Positions 54,669 through 63,032 of a stretch of DNA of 64,000 bases are shown here, in pieces. The stretch lies in the NCBI RefSeq assembly GCF_041261225.1, contig NZ_JBGCCN010000002.1:62001-126000 (forward strand), read 5' to 3'. A program made the position numbers and the translations under genes. A model generated the notes under the pieces. The model worked only from the letters and a program-made list of their open reading frames with translations. It was not told the DNA's origin and did not search any database. Every line of letters starts with the position of its first letter. The stretch's first letter is position 1. The DNA is from Streptomyces sp. V4I8 (GTDB lineage Bacteria > Actinomycetota > Actinomycetes > Streptomycetales > Streptomycetaceae).

Positions 54669-55389
54669 CGTAGGGCGACCTCCTCGACATAGCTAGCTTC
54701 CATAGCCTCATCAACTAAGTGCTTGACACACCACCAACTGTATCGGCTAAGTTAGGTATGCCGACAAGGTGAACGGGTCGGCAAGACATCCCGCCGGTCC
54801 TCACGGACCCGGCTCCCCCACCTGGAACCGCCCCCCGGCGGCGCCGGATGAGGGAGCCGGATCTTGGCCCCCTGAACCGCCCGGACTCCGACCGCGCAAG
54901 TGGAACGACAAGGAAGCGGCCGTTACTTGAGAACTCCATAGCGTGATCCACCACCGCAGTACCGGCCGTGACCACACCAGCCGGGGTGAGTGGAAACCCG
55001 TCGTGCGGCGCTATCACCCCTGGTGGTGGCAGTCGGCACGTGCAACGACCCGTCGGGCGCGCTCACCAGCGCGGCCTGGGCTAGCCCCAGCCAGGTGCTT
55101 ATTACTGACGGAGAGCTCGGAGGGCCGGCATCCCCACGACGTAAAAGAACGACGCGACACGCTCCCAGACCCTCGGACCCCGGTCCCAGCCGAGGCGAGG
55201 AGCCGCGTCGGGACTGAGGGCACCTCGCCTCCCTCCAGCACGACAAGGCGAGCGGCGCGGCGGCAGAGGCCGCGCACCTGTTCTCAGCAGCCCCGCGCTG
55301 CCCGTCGCTCACCGACCCGCCTTCGGGCGGTCCCGGTGAGCGACGGAGTGCACGGAGGAGCCCCCCAACAACCAGCCAAGGAGCACCAC
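54669..55389 (+). promoter_or_regulatory. Promoter region before the transfer module
   Basis: A -35-like TTGACA at 54723-54728 and a -10-like TAAGTT at 54748-54753 suggest a plus-strand promoter, though the 19-bp spacing is wide. TGTATCGGC and GCCGACA form an imperfect inverted repeat over the -10, at about 54740-54768, a possible GntR operator. The remaining 600 bp contain several open frames without recognisable proteins; I call no gene. Confidence 0.4.
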
Positions 55390-55527
55390 ATGGACCGACT
55401 TGACGAGATTCTCGCCCGCGCTGCGCAGCGCGACCGCGAGCTGGAGGAAATGCACGCGAACTACGAACGGATGGACTACGCGGAGTTCATGGACGAAATG
55501 GACGCACGCGACGCCGAACGCGGCTGA
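55390..55527 (+). CDS. Micro-protein of 45 residues
   Basis: Starts MDRLDEILARAAQRDRELEE after the SD-like AAGGAG and ends DAERG. Acidic and helical, with many Met, Asp and Glu residues. No known family. Its own strong SD and following terminator make a real gene likely; similar small acidic proteins occur in Streptomyces plasmid leading regions. It could be a small regulator or an adaptor; function unknown. Confidence 0.6.
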   Translation: MDRLDEILARAAQRDRELEEMHANYERMDYAEFMDEMDARDAERG

Positions 55528-55542
55528 ACCCCGTACGAACGA

Positions 55543-55589
55543 CCACGGCCCCGGCCGCCCTGCTCAGCGTGGGGCGGCCGGGGCCGTGG
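55543..55589 (+). terminator. Perfect 18-bp stem-loop
   Basis: CCACGGCCCCGGCCGCCC (55543-55560) pairs with GGGCGGCCGGGGCCGTGG (55572-55589). It starts 16 bp after the micro-protein stop. Confidence 0.8.
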
Positions 55590-55675
55590 CTGCTCGTACG
55601 GCAGTCAGACAAAAAGGCGGCAGCCCCAGGGATTGCGCCCCCGGGACTGCCTAAAGGGACCTGACTGGAGGCCCT

Positions 55676-56074
55676 GTGATCATGATTGCATCTCCCGCGC
55701 CGTTAGCCGGACTCTTCGAGGACATGGAGCGCGAGGACAACGGACGCGGACCTGAACCGGACGAGACCGAAGGCCAGTTCCTGCGCGTTGTCATGCCGTA
55801 CGCCGCCCACGGCGCCAGCATCGACCTGCTGCCCCTGGCGCCGCACGGCAGCGGCGGGCAGCAGTGCGACACCTGCGGGGGCTGGTTCGGCGTGACCTTC
55901 TGGACGTGCCCGGCCTGCGCGGCGTACGCCGTGTGGCAGCAGCCGGCGCGGATGGAGGATGAGCGCCCGCCACTGCCGATGCGCCCGACACCGCATGAGC
56001 GGGACGGCCGGGATCACCCCCCGGCACCGGTTCGTCCGCACCCGCAGGCCGCGCACCCCACGGCGCCTCGGTGA
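55676..56074 (+). CDS. Small zinc-ribbon plasmid protein
   Basis: 132 residues from the GTG at 55676 (GGAGG upstream). A zinc ribbon is visible: CDTCGGWFGVTFWTCPAC (CxxC-x10-CxxC). The N-terminal part is acidic (FEDMEREDNGRGPEPDETEG), the C terminus Pro/His/Arg-rich. A DNA- or RNA-binding accessory protein is likely; no specific family recognised. First gene of the transfer block after the terminator. Confidence 0.65.
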   Translation: MIMIASPAPLAGLFEDMEREDNGRGPEPDETEGQFLRVVMPYAAHGASIDLLPLAPHGSGGQQCDTCGGWFGVTFWTCPACAAYAVWQQPARMEDERPPLPMRPTPHERDGRDHPPAPVRPHPQAAHPTAPR

Positions 56075-56249
56075 CCAAGCCGTCGCTCCTGAGCTGACCT
56101 TCCGCTCCCGCCCAGCGGGAGCGGAAGGCAACTTCCTGCCCACCCCCGCTGCACGTTCCGAGGCCGGCCGCCCGCACCGCGGGCCGCCGGCCTTTCGCAT
56201 GACCGCGCCCGGGAAGGACCCGGGCCTGCTGTTCTCTGCAGGAGGACCG

Positions 56250-57047
56250 ATGGCGCACACCATCCCGCTCACCACGCCGCTGGACGACAGCGGCCTGACT
56301 TGCCGTCCGGCGCCCCCCGCTCCGCGGGCCATCACCCCGGCCGACCCCACCCGGTACAACCACCCGAACTTCCTGGACATCCAGCCGGGCAAGTACGGGG
56401 GCACCACCTTCCGCTTCAAGGCCTTCACCGGCCTGGAACCCAAGCCTGAGTACCCCGCCGCCGCGAACGACGACGCGGCGCTGACCTGGGCGATGCGGGG
56501 AGACCTGCTCGACCAGTACGAGGCGGCCCGCGTGCTGTGGTCCAAGGCCCGGCTGCGCCACGAGGCCACTCCCCTGCTGCGCAAGGCAGCACCGCTGTGG
56601 ACGGCCTGGACGACGGCGTGGGACGAACTGACCGCAGTCTTCGAGCAGTTCCGGACCGTCAGCGACGGCCACTGGCGCGCGCAGCTGCTCCGCCTGACCG
56701 ACGCGGAGGACGCGGCGACGGCGGCCGCCGACGCCTTCGACGGCATCGCCACCCAGCTCGCCCAGGCCGTCGACGACCAGATCAGCGTCGCTGGCCGGGA
56801 GGAGGAGGTGGAGCTGACCACCCTCGCCCAGGAGCTCGGGATCGACGCCTCGGACTGGGTGGTCCACAGCCTCCGCGACTACACGTACCCGCTCCCGAAC
56901 TACCGCATCGTCCGGGGCGGCATCGCCCACTACGGCCACGCCACACCGCTGGCCGCTGCAGCGGCGCGGCTGATCGCGGACCAGCGCGAGCGCCTGCGCC
57001 AGGTCGCCGACCTTGCCGGCGACCTGTCTGGCGCGGCCACCCGATGA
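56250..57047 (+). CDS. Plasmid protein of unknown function
   Basis: 265 residues from ATG 56250 after a good SD (GCAGGAGGA). It contains TFRFKAFTGLEPKPEYPAAA, LWSKARLRHEATPLLRKAAP and a helical C-terminal half; DWVVHSLRDYTYPLPNYRIV is another likely conserved phrase. No membrane segment or catalytic motif is evident. It sits 40 bp before the Spd-like gene and is probably part of the transfer operon. Confidence 0.6.
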   Translation: MAHTIPLTTPLDDSGLTCRPAPPAPRAITPADPTRYNHPNFLDIQPGKYGGTTFRFKAFTGLEPKPEYPAAANDDAALTWAMRGDLLDQYEAARVLWSKARLRHEATPLLRKAAPLWTAWTTAWDELTAVFEQFRTVSDGHWRAQLLRLTDAEDAATAAADAFDGIATQLAQAVDDQISVAGREEEVELTTLAQELGIDASDWVVHSLRDYTYPLPNYRIVRGGIAHYGHATPLAAAAARLIADQRERLRQVADLAGDLSGAATR

Positions 57048-57087
57048 CCGGGCCGTCACCGACACCACGTGCACGAAGGGAGAACTC

Positions 57088-58269
57088 GTGAACACGAGTA
57101 AGACGGAGAAGAACTGGTGGGAGACGGCCCGAGGGGCCGTCACCTCGCGCGGGATGGTGCTCACCATCCTGGGAGCCGTCACGCTGGGCGTGGCCATCCT
57201 GTCGATGTACGTCAGCTTCGAGATCCTGTACCCCCGATTCAGCTGGTGGGCAGCACCGACCGTCGGCGCCCTGGACTGCCTCTGGGTGGTCATGCAGGCA
57301 ACGGAGATCCTGGCGGGCAACAACAAGGCGCGCGGCAAGCGCGTTCGGAACGCTGGACTGGCCCTCACGGCCATCAACGCGGCCATCCCCACAGCTGACC
57401 TGATCATGAACGGACACGGCGAGATCGACCTGGCCGTGATCCTCACCCCGATCGCCATCGTCGCGACCAAGGTGGCCTGGTGGATCGCCCTTCCGTCGCT
57501 CGGACGGAAGGTGTCCGCCGGCACGCAGCAGCACCTCGAGGCGAAGCGCCAGGAAGTCGCTGACCGCCTGGAGGAGATGGAGGCGGAGGCTTCGCACCGC
57601 ATCGAGCTGCTGGAGCTGGCCACCGAGCTGGAGGAGCGGGTGGCCGCAGCCGAGACGGCGTACCGCAAGTCGCAGCTCAAGATCCAGCAGACCATGACCG
57701 AGAAACTGCACCAGCAGGCACAGAACACCGAGAAGACGGTCGCGGAGAAGGTGCTGCCAGCCTCGGTCGCTGCGATCCGCCTGCCGGAGCTCGGCACGTG
57801 GACGCCCACCGCGCCCGCCCTGCCCGTCACGGCCGACCGTGACGCCTCGGATGCGGGATCTCCCGCACTGCCTGGTGGGCGTGACGCCTCCGGCACGGTC
57901 GCTGGTGACCGTCACGCAGGTCAGGGCGATTTCGTGAACGGCCGTGACGGTGACCGTCACGCGGGGCGTGACGGAAAGCGTGACGCCGTCACGCTCGCGG
58001 AGCTCGCGGTCGTCGCGGGCGTGCCCACGCCTCAGCCCGGCGAGCCGCTGACCGACGGTCAGTTGGACGTCGTGCTGCGACACCTGCGCTACTCCGACGA
58101 CCCGCCGCTGTCCTACCGCCAGGCCGGCGGCACGTTCCGCGAGCGCGGCTTCGTCGGCAGCGAGGAGCGGGTGCGCCGTTCCTTCCGCGCGCTGCTGTCG
58201 AACGAGGAGACCGGCGAGGCGTCCGACGACAGCGAGAGCGATGAGGAGCCCGAGGACGCGGCCTCCTGA
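57088..58269 (+). CDS. Spread-like (Spd/DUF2637-type) membrane protein
   Basis: 393 residues from GTG 57088. Four predicted membrane helices: about 23-47 (VLTILGAVTLGVAILSMY), 51-72, 85-106 and 113-137 (LAVILTPIAIVATKVAWWI). A long coiled coil follows (residues about 150-235, ELATELEERVAAAETAYRKS), then a charged linker and a C-terminal helical domain (LRYSDDPPLSYRQAGGTFRE). Such proteins accompany TraB and help a plasmid spread within the recipient mycelium. The linker DNA carries many CGTGACG/CGTCACG words. Confidence 0.72.
   Translation: MNTSKTEKNWWETARGAVTSRGMVLTILGAVTLGVAILSMYVSFEILYPRFSWWAAPTVGALDCLWVVMQATEILAGNNKARGKRVRNAGLALTAINAAIPTADLIMNGHGEIDLAVILTPIAIVATKVAWWIALPSLGRKVSAGTQQHLEAKRQEVADRLEEMEAEASHRIELLELATELEERVAAAETAYRKSQLKIQQTMTEKLHQQAQNTEKTVAEKVLPASVAAIRLPELGTWTPTAPALPVTADRDASDAGSPALPGGRDASGTVAGDRHAGQGDFVNGRDGDRHAGRDGKRDAVTLAELAVVAGVPTPQPGEPLTDGQLDVVLRHLRYSDDPPLSYRQAGGTFRERGFVGSEERVRRSFRALLSNEETGEASDDSESDEEPEDAAS
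57825..57993 (+). repeat. Cluster of CGTGACG/CGTCACG words inside the Spd-like gene
   Basis: About nine copies in 170 bp, including a 19-bp palindrome CGTGACGGTGACCGTCACG at 57943-57961. Most but not all lie in one codon frame (Arg-Asp/Arg-His). The excess over the gene's other parts suggests a DNA-level site, possibly for a transfer protein or regulator. Confidence 0.5.
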
Positions 58270-58358
58270 CCAGTGGTCCGGCACCACCGATGCAGCCCAG
58301 GCCCGCACGGCTGGGCTGCGTCGCGACTGCCGGAACCGAACGCAGTCGAGCAGGTGCA

Positions 58359-58416
58359 GACCCGGCGAGCAGACCCGGCGAGCGGAACGTCCGCAGACCC
58401 GGCGAGCAGACCCGGC
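58359..58416 (+). repeat. GACCCGGC tandem boxes, candidate clt / TraB recognition site
   Basis: GACCCGGC occurs at 58359, 58372, 58396 and 58409. The first pair and the last pair are each spaced 13 bp (unit GACCCGGCGAGCA). TraB of plasmid pSVH1 recognises the 8-bp repeat GACCCGGA; these boxes match in seven of eight bases. They lie 80 bp before the traB-like gene in the intergenic space, so they are the best candidate for the cis-acting transfer locus. Confidence 0.6.
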
Positions 58417-58497
58417 GAGCACCACAGAAACCCATGGAATCGAATACGCGTGCGAGTTATGCTCGCGAATTCATGATCGCAAAGGGATGGAGGGGGA

Positions 58498-60180
58498 GTG
58501 GGGAAGAAGAAACAGCAAGGTCAGAGCGAGGACACGTACGGGCAGATGGCAGGCGCAATCGGCGGTCTTGCCGTCGTGTTCGGTGTCCTCGCCGCCATCA
58601 AGGACAAGTTGGGGCTGGGCTGGCCGGCCACCGTGCTGCTCACCGCCGGAACACTGGTCGCACTCGGCTACGGCGCCTGGCGGCTCCGTAGTAGCCTCAC
58701 ACGGCTACTGGCGGGCACGGCAGAGCCTTCCGCAGCTCTGAAACAGGATGCCCCCGTGGCGGCGGGAGACCGTTCCGGGGAGGACACGGTCACGCGCGCG
58801 CCGGAAACGGCCACCATGGCCCCCCTCGACGGGGATCCGACGGACCCTGAGGCGGTGCCGGCACACCCGGAACTCACCGCGGCACTGCGCACGGCCGGCG
58901 TCATCGGCAGCGAGCAGGTCATCCGGGCCGACCAGGTCACGATTACCCCGGTGCAGACCGGCGACGTCTACGACTTTCTGGTCCCCAAGGGCCGCACATA
59001 CGAGGACGTTGAGAAGCGTCTGGGCACCGTGGCCGGCATGTTCGGCGTCACCCGCCTGCACATGACCATGGAGCGCAGCCGCGACAACGAACGCCGCGTC
59101 AAGCTCCTCAAGCTGCACGAGCCCCCGTTCACCCGTCCGTTCCCGGCCCCGACCCGGCAGGAGATCGAGACGTTCGCGGGCGTTCCGCTCGGTCATGACG
59201 TGACCGGCCAGCTTGCTGGTGTGCCCACGTTCGACAAGGCGTCTCTCCTGGTCGCCGGAATGACTCAGATGGGCAAGACCACGCTGGTCAACGGGCTCAT
59301 CACCTGCCTGCTGATCGCATACGGCGAATTCGAGATGTATTTGCTCGACGGTAAGTTCTGCGGACTGACCCGTTTCGAGCCGATCGCCACCCGCTATGAG
59401 TCGTCCGACGATCCGGCCGTTTTCTGGGACATGGTCCGAGAACTCAACGCCCGCTCGGACAGCCGGTACGCGAAGATTACGGAAGCCATCCGTAACCGTC
59501 AGCCCGTTCCGAAATTCAAGCCGGTCATCTTTATCGTGGATGAGGCGGCCGACTTCTTCGCGTCGGGCGCCACCAACGAAGAAAAGGACCAGGCCAAGCA
59601 GATTGCCAATGATACGCGGTCGCTGGTCTCCAAGTCCCTGGAATCCGGCATCTCCACGGTGCTCATGACGCAGCGCCCGTCAACGAATGCAATTCCCGTT
59701 ATGGTGCGTGACCAGTTCCTCTACCGACTGTGCCTGTACGTGGCATCGGCGGGAACGGCCAAGGTTGGTCTCGGCGACACCTATTTCGAAACGGTTGCGC
59801 CGATTAACCCAGTACTGCTTGACCCGGACATCAAGGGTCAGGCGGTCCTGTTCGTCAACGGGCGCTCCACTCTCATCCGGGGATTCAACTTCGATGACAA
59901 GTTCATCTGGGATGTGGTGGACGAAAAGGTCGCCAAGCACGTGGAGGCCATTCCGGAGGAAACACCGCTTCGTCAGGCAATCGAGCTGATGCGAAGCAAG
60001 GGCGTGGACTTCATGACCACGCCGGACATGGCGCCCGCGCTCGGAATCCTCGAAGACGATCCCGTCAAGCGCGGAAAGAAGCTCAATGAGCTTCTCGGAG
60101 GCCCGCCCACCTACAAGAACGCACAGGGGCGCGGCTACCGCCTGGACGACCTGATCGCCTTCGCGATGTCCGATTCGTGA
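58498..60180 (+). CDS. traB: TraB/FtsK-like DNA translocase
   Basis: 560 residues from GTG 58498 after a GGAGGGGGA SD. Two N-terminal membrane helices (GAIGGLAVVFGVLAAIKDKL; WPATVLLTAGTLVALGYGAW). The motor: Walker A GMTQMGKTTLVNGL at about residue 260, Walker B VIFIVDEAADFF, then STVLMTQRPSTNAIPV. The C terminus has a possible winged helix (LRQAIELMRSKGVDFMTT). TraB hexamers move double-stranded plasmid DNA between Streptomyces cells without a relaxase, binding short repeats through the C-terminal winged helix. GACCCGGC boxes lie just upstream. Confidence 0.87.
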   Translation: MGKKKQQGQSEDTYGQMAGAIGGLAVVFGVLAAIKDKLGLGWPATVLLTAGTLVALGYGAWRLRSSLTRLLAGTAEPSAALKQDAPVAAGDRSGEDTVTRAPETATMAPLDGDPTDPEAVPAHPELTAALRTAGVIGSEQVIRADQVTITPVQTGDVYDFLVPKGRTYEDVEKRLGTVAGMFGVTRLHMTMERSRDNERRVKLLKLHEPPFTRPFPAPTRQEIETFAGVPLGHDVTGQLAGVPTFDKASLLVAGMTQMGKTTLVNGLITCLLIAYGEFEMYLLDGKFCGLTRFEPIATRYESSDDPAVFWDMVRELNARSDSRYAKITEAIRNRQPVPKFKPVIFIVDEAADFFASGATNEEKDQAKQIANDTRSLVSKSLESGISTVLMTQRPSTNAIPVMVRDQFLYRLCLYVASAGTAKVGLGDTYFETVAPINPVLLDPDIKGQAVLFVNGRSTLIRGFNFDDKFIWDVVDEKVAKHVEAIPEETPLRQAIELMRSKGVDFMTTPDMAPALGILEDDPVKRGKKLNELLGGPPTYKNAQGRGYRLDDLIAFAMSDS

Positions 60181-60189
60181 TCGCCGCAC

Positions 60190-60320
60190 GGCACCGCCAC
60201 CACACCGCCATGGGACCGACATCGTCCGCCACGGCACCGCCATCCCGGCAGTGCCATGGCGGTCACATGGCGGTCAATGGCGGTCACATGGCGGTGTGGT
60301 GGCGGACCGCCATGGCGGAT
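60190..60320 (+). repeat. CATGGCGGT tandem and inverted repeats
   Basis: The traB-wall hydrolase gap contains four CATGGCGGT/AATGGCGGT words with 10-11-bp spacing at about 60253-60296, and CCGCCATGGCGG at about 60307-60318, plus two ACCGCCA words further upstream. The sequence contains start-like ATGs but no good SD, so these are unlikely codons. It may be a protein-binding or regulatory site. Confidence 0.5.
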
Positions 60321-60368
60321 CTGACCTGCACAAATGATCAGAACACCAGGAAGGAGGGAGGAGGCCCG

Positions 60369-61364
60369 TTGCGTGCCTCTATAGCCGTCACGATCGGCGT
60401 GGGAGCGACCGCGGCCGTCGTCGTGGCCGCTCTCGCGCAAGCAGCTGGTGACGACCCCGTAGTGGGAGCGGCGCTCAGCCTGTCCGTCCCCGCCCAATAC
60501 CGAACCCTGATCGAGGACGCGGGAAGTACTTGCTCCGAGATCAGCCCTAACCTGCTCGCCGCGCTCATCACACAGGAATCGGGTTTCGGTCCGAAAAGGA
60601 CATCACCCGCCGGAGCGCAGGGCATCGCACAGTTCATGCCGTCCACGTGGGAGGAACACGGAATCGACGGCAACGGCGACGGTAAACGCGACGTGTGGGA
60701 TCCCGAAGACGCGATCCCTTCATCGGCTGAATACCTGTGCTACGTAGCCAAGGAAGTTGAGGACGTTCCCGGCGACAAGCAGAGCAACATGCTGGCCGCC
60801 TACAACGCCGGAAGCTACGCAGTCCGCAAGGCCGGAGGCGTCCCTCGCATCAAAGAGACGCAGAATTACGTCCGGTCCATCACAGCACTCGCTGACCAGC
60901 CGTCCGCAGGGAAACCCGCGACCACGAACCAGGCCGATATCGCCATCAACGCGGCGACCAAAATGATCGGCAGACCGTATTCGTGGGGCGGAGGGAACGC
61001 AAGCGGTCCTAGCACGGGGATTTGCTGCTCCTCCAGGGGCCGCTCCGGAGAATCCATTACCGGCTTCGACTGCTCCGGACTCACGCTGTATGCCTACGCG
61101 AAAGCCGGAATATCCCTGCCCCGCACGGCAGCCCAGCAGTACGCCGCATCGGAGCCTGTCAAGCCCGACCAAATGCGCCCCGGCGACCTCGTCTTCTACG
61201 GAAAGAGCGCCGCGAGCATTCACCACGTCGGCATTTACCTCGGGGGCGGCTACATGCTCAACGCCCCCCGGCCCGACACCAAGGTGCGCATCGACCCCCT
61301 GGACACGATGGCCGACCTGTATGCCGTCGCCCGTCCCGTACCCCAGAACAACAAGGAGATCTGA
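60369..61364 (+). CDS. Lytic transglycosylase-NlpC/P60 cell-wall hydrolase
   Basis: 331 residues from TTG 60369, preceded by AGGAGGGAGGAGG. An N-terminal membrane/signal segment (ASIAVTIGVGATAAVVVAAL). The transglycosylase domain: LLAALITQESGFGPKRTSPA (Glu catalytic) and GAQGIAQFMPSTWEEHGID, with AAYNAGSYAV. The NlpC/P60 domain: GFDCSGLTLYAYAKAGIS (Cys) and SIHHVGIYLGGGYM (His). It cuts glycan strands and peptides, opening the wall for DNA transfer; such enzymes belong to T4SS-like systems. It follows traB after a repeat region. Confidence 0.9.
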   Translation: MRASIAVTIGVGATAAVVVAALAQAAGDDPVVGAALSLSVPAQYRTLIEDAGSTCSEISPNLLAALITQESGFGPKRTSPAGAQGIAQFMPSTWEEHGIDGNGDGKRDVWDPEDAIPSSAEYLCYVAKEVEDVPGDKQSNMLAAYNAGSYAVRKAGGVPRIKETQNYVRSITALADQPSAGKPATTNQADIAINAATKMIGRPYSWGGGNASGPSTGICCSSRGRSGESITGFDCSGLTLYAYAKAGISLPRTAAQQYAASEPVKPDQMRPGDLVFYGKSAASIHHVGIYLGGGYMLNAPRPDTKVRIDPLDTMADLYAVARPVPQNNKEI

Positions 61365-61367
61365 CCC

Positions 61368-61643
61368 ATGCCCAGGTTCACCATCCTCGCCAAGCCGATC
61401 GACATGTCCGACGGCTTCAAGGACTTCTTCGACACGATCGGCCTGACCGGCGGCGGCCTCGTCACCAAGGGCATCGCCGCCGTGATCGCCGTGATCGCCG
61501 TCCACATGATGATGAAGGCGTCCAACGACCCTAAGACCGCCCTGCGGAAGGGAGCGGCGTCCGTCGGGACGCTGTTCGTCGCCGTCATCCTCGCGCTGTA
61601 CGGCGACACCCTGTTCTCCACCGTGACCAACCCCCAGGGCTGA
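61368..61643 (+). CDS. Small membrane protein, VirB2-like position
   Basis: 91 residues, two membrane segments at about 34-53 (TKGIAAVIAVIAVHMMMK) and 66-84 (VGTLFVAVILALYGDTLF). Starts three bases after the wall hydrolase stop, so translational coupling is likely. Size, two helices and position before a VirB6-like gene resemble the pilin-like or small subunits of T4SS modules, but no clear sequence family is recognised. Confidence 0.65.
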   Translation: MPRFTILAKPIDMSDGFKDFFDTIGLTGGGLVTKGIAAVIAVIAVHMMMKASNDPKTALRKGAASVGTLFVAVILALYGDTLFSTVTNPQG

Positions 61644-61649
61644 CGCGTC

Positions 61650-62930
61650 ATGGCCGAGAACCCCTGCGATGGCATCTGGGGACCGGGCAAGGAGTACTGC
61701 GAACGGTGGAACTCCGATGGTCCCCCCGACATGCGCCCCGACACCGGCACCGGCGGAGGCGGCATCACCGATGGCGCCTCCGACCACGTCCGGGATCTCG
61801 CTGACAGCCTCATCGCGGCGATCAAGGGCATGGTCGCGTCGAAGGACGCGTGGGCGCCGGAGAAGTCCGACAGCGCGCTGTACGAGCCGTTCCTGTGGCT
61901 CGGGCAGCACCTGGCGGTCTCGATCTTCGTGTGTGTGGTCGTCGTGTGCGCCCTGACCGCTTGGCAGGGCGCACCGCGCCTTCGGCAGATGGGTGCATCC
62001 ACCGGATGGGCCCTGGTGGCCGTCGCCTGCATGGCATCGGTCCCTGGGGCTGTGATGCTGCTGAACCGGGCCGTGAGTTCTGCGTTCACGGTCGCGTTCA
62101 ACAGCAACGAGTCGACCCTGTTCGGTGCGATCAGCGACGACTTGGAGCACGGAGCAGATTCGGGCAACCCGCTCGCAATCCTGATCATCATTAGTGCACT
62201 GGTCGTCGCCCTCGCGTTTGCCGCGCTGGTGTTCATGACCCGCCAGCTCGGCATCCTCGTGTTCGTGTGCATGGCCCCCCTGGTGCTGGCCTCGCTGGCC
62301 CGCGGGGGCGACACGACTGCGGTCAAGACGTGGGCGATGCGGCTGCTGGGGCTGATGTTCGCCCCGTTCGCACTGCTGCTGATCTCACCGTTCGTGGAGT
62401 TCACTCACGGCTCGCTCGTGATGGACGCCGTCCTGCTGGTCGCCGCGGACGTTCTGATGCTGCGGATGGTCTTCCACGGCGTGCCGTACTTCGGGCCCAA
62501 GGTCGCCCGCGCCGCCCGGACCTGGGTGGAACGCAAGACCCCCAGCCCACTGGCCCATGCCCTGGTACGGGCCGGTGCCCCCGACTTCTACGAGAAGGAG
62601 AACTCCCCGCGCGGCCCCCGCACCGTGAACACCCCGGGCCGCGCCATGTCCCAGGACCGCGGTGTCCTGTTCGCCGCCTACGGCGTCAAGGCACCCGAGC
62701 GGTCCGGACGGCTGACCACCACATCGGCCGTTGCGAAGGCGCGGCGGGAAGCGAGCGAAAGCGCATCCCGCCGTGCGCAGATCAGCGAGGTGCGCCGGCA
62801 GTACCGGCCTCGCCCCCAGGCGGCGGCCCCTACGGGCCAGCCGGCCAATCGACAGTCCTCGACACCGAGTTCTCGGCGAGGTCGGGCTGCGAATCCGAGG
62901 CCGGCCTCAGGCCAGCCGAACACCCCGTAA
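61650..62930 (+). CDS. VirB6/TrbL-like membrane protein
   Basis: 426 residues. An N-terminal extracellular part (CDGIWGPGKEYCERW) is followed by about six membrane helices: LAVSIFVCVVVVCALTAW, STGWALVAVACMASVPGAVM, AILIIISALVVALAFAALVF, LGILVFVCMAPLVLASLA, LLGLMFAPFALLLISPFV and SLVMDAVLLVAADVLMLR. An Arg/Pro/Ser-rich cytoplasmic tail ends it. This layout matches the polytopic VirB6/TrbL subunit of actinobacterial T4SS-like modules. It starts six bases after the previous stop. Confidence 0.75.
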   Translation: MAENPCDGIWGPGKEYCERWNSDGPPDMRPDTGTGGGGITDGASDHVRDLADSLIAAIKGMVASKDAWAPEKSDSALYEPFLWLGQHLAVSIFVCVVVVCALTAWQGAPRLRQMGASTGWALVAVACMASVPGAVMLLNRAVSSAFTVAFNSNESTLFGAISDDLEHGADSGNPLAILIIISALVVALAFAALVFMTRQLGILVFVCMAPLVLASLARGGDTTAVKTWAMRLLGLMFAPFALLLISPFVEFTHGSLVMDAVLLVAADVLMLRMVFHGVPYFGPKVARAARTWVERKTPSPLAHALVRAGAPDFYEKENSPRGPRTVNTPGRAMSQDRGVLFAAYGVKAPERSGRLTTTSAVAKARREASESASRRAQISEVRRQYRPRPQAAAPTGQPANRQSSTPSSRRGRAANPRPASGQPNTP

Positions 62931-63032
62931 GAGCCGCCCCCCAGCCCGGCCGCCTCTCCTCTTCACCGCCACCAGGCGGCAGGAGCGGCGCCGGGGCCGG
63001 GGCGCTCACACAGACTTCAGGAGGTTGCTCCC

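Noticed and set aside
54294..54692. 132-aa plus-strand frame over the GntR gene
   Set aside because: The antisense GntR protein has a complete winged-helix domain; the plus frame has no recognisable feature.
58498..60180. Relaxase-type coupling protein (VirD4/TraG) for the traB-like gene
   Set aside because: The membrane topology, size and GMTQMGKTT motor with nearby GACCCGGC boxes fit TraB better; no relaxase was seen in the window.
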